64,000 bases of DNA, taken from Allobaculum mucilyticum (lineage in GTDB: Bacteria > Bacillota_I > Bacilli_A > Erysipelotrichales > Erysipelotrichaceae). The stretch is taken from the NCBI RefSeq assembly GCF_022701195.1, contig NZ_CP078089.1:1674001-1738000 (forward strand), written 5' to 3'. The notes under the pieces are model-generated. The model saw nothing but the letters and a program-made list of their open reading frames with translations, did not search any database and had not been told where the DNA came from. Positions 24,745-33,641 of the stretch are shown here, one piece after another (position 1 is the first letter of the stretch; each line of letters starts with the position of its first letter). The translations under genes and the position numbers were made by a program.

Positions 24745-25503
24745 ATGAAGAGACTGATTCTGCTTCGTCATGGTGAAAGCGAATGGAATAAAGAAAAACG
24801 CTTCACAGGGTGGAGTGATATTGATTTAAGTGCAGAAGGTCACAGAGAAGCGGCGAAAGCCGGAAAACGTCTGAAAGCAGAAGGTATTCAGATCGATCAG
24901 GCCTTTACATCCTGGCTGAAGCGTGCAGTCCATACCCTCAATCATGTCCTGGATGAGCTGGATCAGAACTATATCCCGGTCACAAAGAGCTGGAGACTCA
25001 ATGAGCGCAGCTATGGAGCACTCCAGGGCTGCTTTCAGGCAGATGTCGTAAACCAGTATGGCAAAGAACTGGTCAGCGCATGGCGCGATTCGCTCGATGC
25101 ACAGCAGCCGGTTCTTAACCCGCAGGATCCGCGCTCTCCTTTATGTCAGCCCCGTTATGATGGAATCCCCAGAGATCAGCTGCCGCTTGGCGAATCATTG
25201 CAGATGCTCATGGACCGGATTGTTCCGTTTTATAAAGAGCAGATCGAGCCGGCTGTTGCGGCGGATCAGACTGTTCTGATTGCGGCACATGGCAATGCGC
25301 TTGGTGTTCTGATGAAATATCTCAACGATACAGCGGCCAAAGATCCTGCTTCGATTGAACCGGATGTGGAATTTCCGCTGATCTATGAGCCGCCAACGGG
25401 TATCCCGATGGTTTATGAGTTTGACGATGATATGCATATCGTCCGTTTCTGTTGCCTTGGCGACCATGAAGAAGTTCTTGAGCGGTCCGGAAGAATCGGA
25501 TAG
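24745..25503 (+). CDS. Divergent phosphoglycerate mutase paralogue
   Basis: This encodes 252 residues with a GGGAGGGG site. It keeps the histidine-phosphatase core ([23 protein letters not shown]-x-YGALQG, AAHGNAL) but differs where GpmA holds the phosphoglycerate: ERHYG is ERSYG, LNK is CFQ (loss of the Lys equivalent to K100 of E. coli), WRR is WRD, and HGNSLRA is HGNALGV. About 18 residues are inserted before the C-terminal TGIPMVYEFDDD, and the ANQGKAK tail is absent. It may be a mutase of altered activity or a phosphatase. It sits after the IS, in tandem with the canonical copy. Confidence 0.82.
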   Translation: MKRLILLRHGESEWNKEKRFTGWSDIDLSAEGHREAAKAGKRLKAEGIQIDQAFTSWLKRAVHTLNHVLDELDQNYIPVTKSWRLNERSYGALQGCFQADVVNQYGKELVSAWRDSLDAQQPVLNPQDPRSPLCQPRYDGIPRDQLPLGESLQMLMDRIVPFYKEQIEPAVAADQTVLIAAHGNALGVLMKYLNDTAAKDPASIEPDVEFPLIYEPPTGIPMVYEFDDDMHIVRFCCLGDHEEVLERSGRIG

Positions 25504-25568
25504 ACAAGTCGCACGTCAAATCGGAACGGATAAAAGAATTCAGCAAAGAGTAAAAGACAGAGATACAG

Positions 25569-25613
25569 AAAAGCTGCCCCGGAATAGAAGAAACTTTCCA
25601 GGTCAGCTTTTTG
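25569..25613 (+). terminator. Probable terminator of the second gpmA-like gene
   Basis: AAGCTG...CAGCTT with an inner CCGGAA/TTTCCAGG pairing, followed by TTTTT. Confidence 0.6.
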
Positions 25614-25642
25614 CGTGCGGAATATCCGCGAAAGATGAGAAT

Positions 25643-25668
25643 GAAAAAAGCACCCCGAATTGGGTGCT
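25643..25668 (-). terminator. Terminator of tRNA cluster 2
   Basis: On the minus strand AGCACCC and GGGTGCT pair around a short loop and are followed by TTTTTTC. Confidence 0.8.
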
Positions 25669-25680
25669 GTATTTGCGAAA

Positions 25681-25756
25681 TGGTGGTCTCTGTCGGAATC
25701 GAACCAACGACACAAGGATTTTCAGTCCTTTGCTCTACCAACTGAGCTAAGAGACC
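25681..25756 (-). tRNA. tRNA-Phe (GAA)
   Basis: 76 bases, acceptor GGTCTCT/AGAGACC, anticodon loop CTGAAAA, CCA encoded. Last gene of cluster 2 and absent from cluster 1. Confidence 0.93.
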
Positions 25757-25759
25757 ACA

Positions 25760-25836
<77 letters not shown>

Positions 25837-25952
25837 ATGTGCTTAGATATAATATCTTGAAGGATTTCAGAATGCAAGGATTAATTTCGGAATTTTTGAA
25901 ATTCTTCATCTGGCTGTTTTCTGTCTTCCATTCTGAACCTGAAGTGGCAAAT

Positions 25953-26029
25953 TGGTGGACCCTGCAGGACTTGAACCCGCGACCAACCGGTTATGAGCCG
26001 GCAGCTCTGACCAACTGCGCTAAGGGTCC
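25953..26029 (-). tRNA. tRNA-Ile2 (CAT, lysidine type)
   Basis: 77 bases. The anticodon loop CTCATAA sits in a GCCGG/CCGGT stem, with acceptor GGACCCT/AGGGTCC typical of the AUA-reading tRNA-Ile whose C34 becomes lysidine. It differs from both the initiator and elongator Met tRNAs here. The 116 bases between it and tRNA-fMet carry no gene. Confidence 0.75.
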
Positions 26030-26066
26030 AGAAGTAAGACTGGATCTGTAAAGCAGATATAAAAAG

Positions 26067-26143
26067 TGGTGGCTAGGGTGAGACTCGAACTCACGACCTT
26101 CCGGGTATGAACCGGATGCTCTGGCCAACTAAGCTACCTAGCC
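26067..26143 (-). tRNA. tRNA-Met (CAT), elongator, second copy
   Basis: Differs from 21564-21640 by one base in the D-arm region (GGCCAGAGC against GGCTAGAGC). CCA encoded. Confidence 0.88.
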
Positions 26144-26150
26144 ATAAAAA

Positions 26151-26227
26151 TGGTCGGGACGACAGGATTCGAACCTGCGACCCCCTGGTCCCAAACCAGG
26201 TGCACTACCAAGCTGTGCTACGTCCCG
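26151..26227 (-). tRNA. tRNA-Pro (TGG)
   Basis: 77 bases, anticodon stem CCTGG/CCAGG with loop TTTGGGA. Outside the anticodon arm it is almost identical to tRNA-Pro (GGG) at 21657. Confidence 0.92.
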
Positions 26228-26232
26228 ACAAA

Positions 26233-26309
<77 letters not shown>

Positions 26310-26318
26310 GATTGCCTG

Positions 26319-26324
26319 ATTATA
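26319..26324 (-). promoter_or_regulatory. -10 element of tRNA cluster 2
   Basis: TATAAT on the minus strand, ten bases upstream of tRNA-Arg. No good -35 is seen at 17 bases, so the promoter is only partly supported. Confidence 0.5.
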
Positions 26325-26547
26325 GTACGACATCCCGATCCAAAACGCAAACGCCAAAACACAAAAAGTGACAGAGAAATGAAAATTTTAGTTAGCCTGA
26401 GCTGACTCCCAGATTGATAAACCGCATCTGAACAGATCAAAAGGTGCCCTTCGAAGAGAATTCTGCATCTGTTCTGTCCCGATCGTGCTGCATAGAAGGG
26501 AGGGTAAAGGAAGCAGAAGGGTGGCGGGAAACAGTTCGGGAAAAAAC

Positions 26548-26573
26548 GAATATTTCTGACTGTTCAGATATTC
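26548..26573. promoter_or_regulatory. Inverted repeat upstream of the XRE-type regulator
   Basis: GAATA-T-TCTGA and TCAGA-TATTC are arranged around CTGT, a near-perfect dyad of ten base pairs. A second dyad (ATTGTTT...ACAGAACAAT) lies near 26625-26648. Either could be an operator for the regulator that follows. The remainder of 26325-26719 holds no gene. Confidence 0.35.
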
Positions 26574-26719
26574 CTTTGGCGAATTCGGGAAATGTATTTC
26601 TTTTATCGAACAGAATCCGCCACATTGTTTACAGGAAACAGAACAATTCCGACTGCAACCGGCGGTTGACGGATTGCAAGTTTCCGTTGGAAGACGATTC
26701 AAGGAGGAATTTTTAAGAT

Positions 26720-27907
26720 ATGAGCACATCAGCTGATTCCAGAAGAAAGGAAAATCTTATGAACCTCAGTGAAAACCTGTATCGCCTGCGCCGCAATGCC
26801 GGCCTCTCGCAGGAAGAACTTGCCGGAGAGCTTGGCGTTTCCCGTCAGGCCGTATCCAAATGGGAAACCGGTCAGGCCCAGCCGGATCTCGATAAAATTG
26901 TTCAGCTTGCCGCCTTTTATAAAACAACGGTAGATGATCTCCTCTCAAATAATAGAGAAATGCCGGAGTCTGCTGCAGCGCCAGATCCTGCTGTAACGCC
27001 GGGGCCTGTTGCAAAGTGCGAGGAAGCTCCAGTATTTGTTCCGCCTGTTCCTGAGATGTCGGTCAGCCAGTTTTCGAAAGAATATACAGAGAAAGCTTCG
27101 GACTATTATCTGGAAGACGGAAAGGTTCTGACGATCGATAAAGATGAAGCAGAGCGCATTGTTGATCTGTGGACACGTCCGCGGCTGATCTGTGCTGTTT
27201 CTGTCATGCTCTTTATTCTTTCCCCTGTTGTTCTGCTCATCTGTGCCGGCTATTCCTACTGGCGCCCCGATCTTCTGCCGGAAGGTACAGCAGTATTTGC
27301 GGGAGTTTGCGTTCTGCTTCTTTTCGTTGCAGCTGGTGTCGGTCTTCAGATCAAAGCCGGTTCGATTCGCAAGCCATGCGATATCTATACGCGCCGCTTA
27401 ATCTGGCTTGAGCCGGATCTGAAAGCGGAATATGAAACGAAACAGAATGAATACCGTAAAAGCACGTCCTGGATGGTTACGACGGCTATTATCCTGTTCA
27501 TTCTTTCGCCTCTTCCTGTCATCAGCATCGTTATGGGCGGAGGCGGACGTCTTTCTGAAGCGCTTTTAGGACTGTGGTCGGTTGTCGGCGTATCGATCCT
27601 GCTGATCTTTGTCTCCTGCGGTGTCGGCCTGCTGCTCTATCAGGAAGCCTACACGGAAGCCTGTGATATTCTTCTGCAGAAAGGCGACTTCAATAAGTGG
27701 CGAAAAACGCATCCGCAATACGAAACCATCATCAGCATCTACTGGATCTGCGTCCTGGCAGTCTATCTTGGCGTATCGCTGAGCCTGGGAAACTGGGGCG
27801 ACAGCTGGCTGATCTGGATTGTCGGCGTCATCGGATTCCTGATTCTCAACTACTGGCTTAAGACGCATCTGAAAGCCGCTTCGACTCGTCTGAATGAAGA
27901 AGACTGA
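26720..27907 (+). CDS. XRE-family HTH regulator fused to a membrane domain
   Basis: This encodes 395 residues from the ATG at 26720 (AAGGAGG twelve bases upstream). An ATG at 26759 with AAAGG gives the more typical N-terminus MNLSENLYRLRR and is a real alternative. Residues ~17-75 are the HTH (LSQEELAGELGVSRQAVSKWETGQAQPDLDKIVQLA). A Pro/Ala linker follows, then paired transmembrane helices at about 155-175, 185-215, 252-275, 285-315 and 345-385. DNA-binding proteins tethered to the membrane in this way are common in Firmicutes and often sense the envelope. No obvious target beside it. Confidence 0.85.
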   Translation: MSTSADSRRKENLMNLSENLYRLRRNAGLSQEELAGELGVSRQAVSKWETGQAQPDLDKIVQLAAFYKTTVDDLLSNNREMPESAAAPDPAVTPGPVAKCEEAPVFVPPVPEMSVSQFSKEYTEKASDYYLEDGKVLTIDKDEAERIVDLWTRPRLICAVSVMLFILSPVVLLICAGYSYWRPDLLPEGTAVFAGVCVLLLFVAAGVGLQIKAGSIRKPCDIYTRRLIWLEPDLKAEYETKQNEYRKSTSWMVTTAIILFILSPLPVISIVMGGGGRLSEALLGLWSVVGVSILLIFVSCGVGLLLYQEAYTEACDILLQKGDFNKWRKTHPQYETIISIYWICVLAVYLGVSLSLGNWGDSWLIWIVGVIGFLILNYWLKTHLKAASTRLNEED

Positions 27908-27991
27908 GCAAAGAGCGAGTGCGACTTAGCATCAGATCTTCTGTTCTCTTATTGCGTTTTCTCTTTACCGTTTCACTCTGAATCTGATCTG

Positions 27992-28022
27992 TGCTCTGTT
28001 CGAACGGACAGAGCATTTTTGT
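27992..28022 (+). terminator. Rho-independent terminator
   Basis: TGCTCTGT and ACAGAGCA pair around a short loop, followed by TTTTTGTT. The gap 28023-28246 otherwise holds only the upstream region of tldD, with ACAGT/ACTGT dyad symmetry near 28136-28165. Confidence 0.8.
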
Positions 28023-28246
28023 TCTGGTCTGGAAAGACGGATTGTACGGCGCAGCTGCTCTCATCCTGCCGGGAACAGGTCATCTGACCGGATAAGTTTC
28101 TGTATTCATAAATGGGAAAAATTACATAAATCCGACAGTTCTGCTGTAAATACAGACTGTATAGAGTGCTATGCTTCATTGCCTGCAGAATTAGACTAAA
28201 CTAAAAGGTCACAGGCATTTTGTTATACTGAAAACGAGGTGAGACC

Positions 28247-29650
28247 ATGCTAACAAAAGAACAGACAGAAGCTCTGCTCAGCCAGGCGATGAATTCCGCT
28301 GCCGACTTTGCAGAGATTTTTGAAGAAGAAACACATACCGAATCCTTCACCATGCTCGACGACAGTGTGGAAAAGATTTCCCGCAGCGTACGTGCAGGTG
28401 CAGGCATCCGGTTATATAAAGGAACGTCATCCGTCTATGGCTATACCGATGAAATGGATCCGGAAGTCCTTTCCGGCATTGTCAGCGATCTTTGCGACGC
28501 CATCGGTTCTGCAGATGCGGATGCGGCTCCAGCTGCAGTAAAGCTTGAAGACAGGCGTGTTCCCGAAAACATTTCCCCGATCGGCATTGATCCGTTTAAA
28601 ACAGACGATGACGCCAAGATCGAGCTGCTCGAAAGGGCAATCCGGGCAGCCAGAGAAAGCGATGAGCGCATTTTCAAAGTGAGTGCATCGATCTCTTCCG
28701 TCCATCAGGACGTTCAGATTTCCAACTCGGACGGACTGTTTACAGGCGATACCCGTCAGCGTTCCCGCATGGCAGTTTCTGCTTATGCAAAAGAAGGCGA
28801 CAACGTTCAGTCCGGAAGCTGTGCACCGGGTGCAAGTGCAGGTCTTGAATTCTTCCAGGGCGATCACGCACCGGAAGAAACAGGAAAAGAAGCTGCACGT
28901 ATTGCGACCGTTCTGCTTCGTGCCAAACCGGCTCCAAGCGGCGTAATGCCCGTCATTATCGACAACGGCTTTGGCGGCGTTATTTTCCATGAAGCCTGCG
29001 GTCATTCGCTTGAAGCGACAGCGGTTGCCAAAAACCTGTCCGTCTTCTCCAACAAGCTTGGCGAGAAGATTGCCAGCGACATTGTCAGCGCGTATGACGA
29101 TGGAACGATGCCAGGCGAGTGGGGAAGCCAGAACATCGATGATGAAGGCAATCCGCAGCAGCGCCGTGAACTGATCAAGGACGGCGTACTGACGCAATAC
29201 ATGGTTGACCGTCTGAACGCCAGACGCATGAACACAGTTTCCAGCGGAAGCGGCCGCCGTGAATCCTATAAATATGAACCGACCAGCCGGATGTCCAACA
29301 CATTTATCGCTCCGGGCAAAGATAAAAAAGAGGATATGTTCAAGGGCATCAAGCTCGGTCTGTACTGCCGTTCCATGGGCGGAGGTTCCGTCAACCCGAA
29401 TACCGGCGAATTCAACTTCGGTGTCAATGAAGGCTATCTGATTGAAGATGGCAAGATTACCGATCCGGTCATCGGCGCTATGCTGATCGGAAGCGGTGCT
29501 GAAATTCTGAAAAATATCGATATGGTTTCCGATGATGTCGCTCTTGCACAGGGCATGTGCGGATCGCTCTCCGGATCCATTCCGACAAACGTCGGACAGC
29601 CGGCCATCCGGGTCAGCTCGATCACAGTAGGAGGTACCGCAAGTGAATAA
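28247..29650 (+). CDS. tldD: Metalloprotease TldD
   Basis: This encodes 467 residues with a GAGGTGAG site. The zinc-binding HExxxH motif appears as FHEACGHSLE (~248-257), and the conserved C-terminal stretch GLYCRSMGGGSVNPNTGEFNFG supplies the third ligand region. TldD pairs with TldE to make a heterodimeric protease that cuts unfolded or leader peptides (microcin B17, modified peptides, CcdA in E. coli). The tldE gene overlaps its end by eight bases, as expected for a 1:1 complex. Confidence 0.95.
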   Translation: MLTKEQTEALLSQAMNSAADFAEIFEEETHTESFTMLDDSVEKISRSVRAGAGIRLYKGTSSVYGYTDEMDPEVLSGIVSDLCDAIGSADADAAPAAVKLEDRRVPENISPIGIDPFKTDDDAKIELLERAIRAARESDERIFKVSASISSVHQDVQISNSDGLFTGDTRQRSRMAVSAYAKEGDNVQSGSCAPGASAGLEFFQGDHAPEETGKEAARIATVLLRAKPAPSGVMPVIIDNGFGGVIFHEACGHSLEATAVAKNLSVFSNKLGEKIASDIVSAYDDGTMPGEWGSQNIDDEGNPQQRRELIKDGVLTQYMVDRLNARRMNTVSSGSGRRESYKYEPTSRMSNTFIAPGKDKKEDMFKGIKLGLYCRSMGGGSVNPNTGEFNFGVNEGYLIEDGKITDPVIGAMLIGSGAEILKNIDMVSDDVALAQGMCGSLSGSIPTNVGQPAIRVSSITVGGTASE

Positions 29651-30968
29651 GCAGGCATGGATCAGCCGGGCAAAAGAGCTTGGCATTGAAGGTCTTGAAA
29701 TCACCGAACGCCGCAGCCAGTCACGCGAGCTGAACTGGTACGAAGGCGAGATGGATTCCTTTACGACATCCCGCGTTCTGTCTGTTTCTCTGCGCGCGCT
29801 GTGCGGCGGAAAAATTGTCAGCACATCTCTGGAGAAAGTCTCCGACGAGCAGATGGACGAAATTCTCGGCCAGCTCGTATCCAGTGCAGAAAAAATCTCA
29901 GAAACAGAAAAAGATATCCTGGTCGGACCGGCTGCAGCAGAAGAAGTCCATTCTTCACGCAAATGGGTCGAGCCGTCCGCAAATCAGATCAAAACGGTTC
30001 TGGCTTCTATTGAAAAGAAGCTTCTTGCAGCCGATGAGCGCATTACCAAGGTCAATGATCTTGGCTTTGGCGGCGTGCGCGCTTTCCGTGAGCTGACCAA
30101 TTCTCTGGGAACTGAAATCTCAGACGATTACGAATACCAGCTGATCTCCGCATCGATTACGATGCGAGCAGACGGCGAAATCTATGATGACTATCTCTAT
30201 GAGATCGTTGAAAATCTCGATGACTTTGATGAGGACGACTTTGTAAAGCGTCTTGTCGAAAAGGCAGCGGCTCAGGTCGGTGCCAAGTCGATCGCTTCGC
30301 GTTCATGCAAGGTGATCTTTGACTACAAAGCCATGTCGACTCTGTTTTCCTGCTTTGCCGGCATGTTCTACGGTTCTCTGATCGCCAAAGGCATTTCGCC
30401 TCTGACAGGCCGTCTTGGCGAGAAGATTTTCTCGGACAAAATCACCGTGATCGATGATCCGCGCAATCTTGATGCGCTGTTCATGCAGAACTATGACGAT
30501 GAAGGCACGCCGACGGCGACAAAAACAGTTGTACGCGACGGCGTATTTGAAATGATGCTCCACAACACTAAGTCCGCTCTGAAAATGGGGGCCGAGTCGA
30601 CCGGAAACGGCTTTGCCAGCGGTGCCGGATCGACAGATGTGTCGAGCCTGAACCTTTATATCCAGCCGGGCTCAATTTCTTTTGACTCTCTTTTGGAAAA
30701 AATGGACAATGGAGTGGTGATCAGTGAGCTGGCCGGCATGCACGCCGGTATTGATTTCGTCAGCACCAACTTCTCTTTGCAGGCCAAAGGGTACCTGGTG
30801 GAGAACGGAAAGAAAGTCCGTCCGCTGACTCTGATTACGGTAGCCGGCAATTTTATGGATCTGATGAACCATGTGGAAGCCGTCGCCAGCGATCTGAACT
30901 GGGAAACCAGAAGTACCGCCGCTCCTTCGATTCTCTTCGAAGAAGCAGCAATCGGAGGAAACGAATAA
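29643..30968 (+). CDS. tldE: TldD/PmbA family protein TldE, inactive partner subunit
   Basis: This encodes 441 residues beginning with GTG at 29643 behind an AGGAGG site, overlapping tldD by eight bases. It shows the TldE/PmbA pattern (ERRSQSRELNWYEGEMDSF, ADGEIYDDY, TKSALKMG, GVVISELAGMHAGID) and lacks the HExxxH motif, as TldE subunits do. It completes the protease with TldD. PmbA is the E. coli name. No peptide substrate gene is adjacent. Confidence 0.93.
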   Translation: MNKQAWISRAKELGIEGLEITERRSQSRELNWYEGEMDSFTTSRVLSVSLRALCGGKIVSTSLEKVSDEQMDEILGQLVSSAEKISETEKDILVGPAAAEEVHSSRKWVEPSANQIKTVLASIEKKLLAADERITKVNDLGFGGVRAFRELTNSLGTEISDDYEYQLISASITMRADGEIYDDYLYEIVENLDDFDEDDFVKRLVEKAAAQVGAKSIASRSCKVIFDYKAMSTLFSCFAGMFYGSLIAKGISPLTGRLGEKIFSDKITVIDDPRNLDALFMQNYDDEGTPTATKTVVRDGVFEMMLHNTKSALKMGAESTGNGFASGAGSTDVSSLNLYIQPGSISFDSLLEKMDNGVVISELAGMHAGIDFVSTNFSLQAKGYLVENGKKVRPLTLITVAGNFMDLMNHVEAVASDLNWETRSTAAPSILFEEAAIGGNE

Positions 30969-30972
30969 TTTT

Positions 30973-31881
30973 ATGAGCGACACAGAAAGAGAACAGAACC
31001 TTGAAAAAGATTCGGCTCCAGCAGCAGAGCCGGCAAGCGAATCGCAGAGCAGCGCAAGCCAGACTGGCAGCGTCGCCCCTGAGAATTCCAGAGATTTCCA
31101 TTTTGACAACGAAATTCTTCGCGAAGCCCTGCAGCGCATGCGCGAAGATCACAGTGATGAAACACTCCTCAAAGCCGGACAGGCTTTGATGGATACCCGC
31201 GTTCTTGTTCCTGCAAAATGGGACAAAGAACCAGTCCGCACAGAAGACGGAAAAATTTCCTTCCCGCCTGATGCGCAGCTGTCTTTCATGACCGCAAAAG
31301 ATTCCAAAGGCGAAAAGTCCTTCCCGTTCTTTACGAGCCTGGACGAAATGAAAAATGCCTTCGGCAATCCTGGCGTTAACTGCATGGTTCTCGGTGCTGA
31401 ACAGTTCATGCCGATGATCCGCAACGCTAAAGACGATGTCAACGGTATCGTCATCGACCCGGCTGGCGTCAATATCCGCTTCCCGGCAGACTTCCTGATC
31501 GGATTCAACGATGCATACAAGTCGCCGCTCAAAGAGCGTTCGCTCAAGCAGAACGACAACGTCTACATGAAAGATCCAACCGGCAACCTGCAGAACCTGG
31601 AGGCCGCTCTGATTTCCGCCGGCTTCCATGAAAAAGCCATTAACGCCATCTATCTCAAAGAGCGCCTCAAAGACCCGAAACAGCCGGAAACCGCATGGTT
31701 CATCCTGGTTGATTCCGATGAGAAAGATACTGGCATTTTCACCCGCATTTCCGCTGCTGTGAAAAAGGCAATCGAAAACGACAAGGAACTCAACAAGGAT
31801 CTTGAGTTCATGTTCACCGATTCCAAACTCGGACAGGACATCGCAAAATCGACCCGTCCAATCTACGTCCGCGCATTCTAA
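30973..31881 (+). CDS. SseB-family protein
   Basis: This encodes 302 residues, starting four bases after tldE and so part of the same operon. After a ~45-residue acidic, Ser/Ala-rich disordered N-terminus comes an SseB N-terminal domain (ALMDTRVLVPAKWDK, FFTSLDEM, MVLGAEQFMPMI, GIVIDPAGVNIRFP). The last ~100 residues match the second SseB domain in outline (YLKERLKDPKQPETAWFILVD). SseB-type proteins are of uncertain function: enhanced serine sensitivity in E. coli, and common beside housekeeping genes in Firmicutes. Confidence 0.82.
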   Translation: MSDTEREQNLEKDSAPAAEPASESQSSASQTGSVAPENSRDFHFDNEILREALQRMREDHSDETLLKAGQALMDTRVLVPAKWDKEPVRTEDGKISFPPDAQLSFMTAKDSKGEKSFPFFTSLDEMKNAFGNPGVNCMVLGAEQFMPMIRNAKDDVNGIVIDPAGVNIRFPADFLIGFNDAYKSPLKERSLKQNDNVYMKDPTGNLQNLEAALISAGFHEKAINAIYLKERLKDPKQPETAWFILVDSDEKDTGIFTRISAAVKKAIENDKELNKDLEFMFTDSKLGQDIAKSTRPIYVRAF

Positions 31882-31895
31882 ACCGGAAACAAGTC

Positions 31896-31950
31896 AATCC
31901 CGCCTGCGGGCTCGTGCACGCTGCATGAACTCACGGCGGGATTTTCTGTT
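31896..31950 (+). terminator. Terminator of the tldD-tldE-sseB operon
   Basis: AATCCCGCC and GGCGGGATT close a stem over a 30-base loop, followed by TTCTGTTTT. Confidence 0.65.
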
Positions 31951-32060
31951 TTCCCTGCCAGGCGTGCGAGCGTATAAAATAGAACCATTCCTCAGTAACG
32001 GAAGAGCCGTACATTTTTTAAATTTTAAAAAAGAGGAACAGGAAAGCAGAGGTGCACATT

Positions 32061-33503
32061 ATGGCAGACACTCAGAGCAGAAAAACGATGCAGAAAACAG
32101 AAGGGCAGAAGCCAGAACAGACTCTGCTTGAGATCGAAGTGCCAGAGGCAATTGAGCGGATCATTTCAAGGCTGGAAAACGCGGGCTATCAGGCATTCCT
32201 GGTTGGCGGATGCGTCCGTGATTCGCTGCTTGGACTGACGCCGAAGGATTTTGATCTGACAACATCCGCAAAACCCGAAGAAGTGATCAGTCTGTTTGAG
32301 CGGACAGTCCCGACAGGCATCAAGCATGGAACCGTCACGGTCATTGAGGATGGAAATCCTGTCGAAGTGACGACATTTCGGACCGAATCGGATTATGCCG
32401 ACCATCGTCATCCAGGCCAGGTGCACTTTGCCAGCACGATTGAAGAAGATCTCTCCCGCAGAGACCTGACGATAAATGCTATGGCGTGGTCAGAAAAGAC
32501 CGGCCTGAAGGATCCCTTTGGCGGGCAGACAGATCTGAAGAACCGCCTGATCCGGGCCGTAGGCGATCCGGATGTGCGTTTTGAAGAAGATGCACTGCGC
32601 ATGTTCCGTGCCTATCGCTTTGCGGCAAGACTGCATGGCACCATTGATCCAAAAACAGAACAGGCCATTCACCATCAGGCGCACCTGACGAAAGTACTTG
32701 CGGTTGAGCGCGTGGTTCCTGAAGTGGAAGAAATCCTGGATACCGATCCCTGGATGATTGCGCGCATGCTGGATGTGCTTCATCCGTTTCTGCCGCAGCT
32801 TGAAGCGATGAAAAACACGCCGCAGAATACGCCGTATCACTATGCGGATGTTCTGGGTCATACCCTTGATGCGCTCAAGTTTCTGGATATCCGCAATCAG
32901 ACAACACTCTGGGCTGCCTTGCTCCATGATGCAGGCAAAGTCGAGGTACGCACGACCGATGAAAACGGACGGGATCATTTCAAGCACCATGAACAGGCAT
33001 CGGCCCGGATCGCCAAAAAGGTTCTTGCCGATCTCAAGCTGCCTGTAAAGGTTCAGAAGGAAGCTGTACGGCTGATCCTCGACCATGACACCTTCTATGC
33101 GCCCCGTCTGGAAAGCCTGTATAAGCTTCGCGTCATCAAAGGCTATGATGACAGATTAGTCCAGTGGCTGTTTGCCCTGCAGAAAGCGGACATCCGTGCG
33201 CATGCCATGCAGGAGCGCATGGAGACGCGGCAGAAGTTCATCGACTTTTATGAACAGGAAAAAGAGCGTCATCCATGGAGCGTCCGGGATCTGAAGATCA
33301 ATGGAAAAGACGTCGCAGAGCTGACCAGCCTGCAGCGGGCAGATCGTGCCGAGGCGCTTCGTGAAGTCCTGCATCAGGTAATTGTTCAGCCTGGAAAAGA
33401 TACAAGAGAGGCACAGCTGACACTGCTTAAAAGCATTGCCAGAAAGCTTGAAGGTCATGCCAGGGCAGACGCAAAGCAGGGCAGACGGGGACAGAGAAAA
33501 TAA
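32061..33503 (+). CDS. cca: CCA tRNA nucleotidyltransferase (class II, with HD domain)
   Basis: This encodes 480 residues from the ATG at 32061 (AGAGG upstream; an in-frame GTG nine bases earlier is possible). The polymerase head has LVGGCVRDSLLG and DFDLTTSA (metal-binding DxD), then RRDLTINAMA and EEDALRMFRAYRFAARL, the nucleotide-selecting helix. An HD domain follows (LLHDAGKVE). The enzyme builds or repairs the CCA end of tRNAs. All tRNAs in this window already encode CCA, so repair is a likely main job. The basic C-terminal tail is short and disordered. Confidence 0.92.
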   Translation: MADTQSRKTMQKTEGQKPEQTLLEIEVPEAIERIISRLENAGYQAFLVGGCVRDSLLGLTPKDFDLTTSAKPEEVISLFERTVPTGIKHGTVTVIEDGNPVEVTTFRTESDYADHRHPGQVHFASTIEEDLSRRDLTINAMAWSEKTGLKDPFGGQTDLKNRLIRAVGDPDVRFEEDALRMFRAYRFAARLHGTIDPKTEQAIHHQAHLTKVLAVERVVPEVEEILDTDPWMIARMLDVLHPFLPQLEAMKNTPQNTPYHYADVLGHTLDALKFLDIRNQTTLWAALLHDAGKVEVRTTDENGRDHFKHHEQASARIAKKVLADLKLPVKVQKEAVRLILDHDTFYAPRLESLYKLRVIKGYDDRLVQWLFALQKADIRAHAMQERMETRQKFIDFYEQEKERHPWSVRDLKINGKDVAELTSLQRADRAEALREVLHQVIVQPGKDTREAQLTLLKSIARKLEGHARADAKQGRRGQRK

Positions 33504-33641
33504 AGAAGCAAAACGTATAAAGCGAATAAAGGGAACAACCCTAATGAATAAAAGAAAATAGAGAGATCAAAAATGGCACAGCTCCATCGAACGGTTCGAT
33601 GAGTCTGTGCCGTAAGGGAATAGATTGAGAGGGGAAGAGAC

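Noticed and set aside
28427-29962. 511-residue open frame on the minus strand
   Set aside because: It lies antisense to tldD/tldE, whose motifs are complete; the translation shows no domain and no ribosome site.
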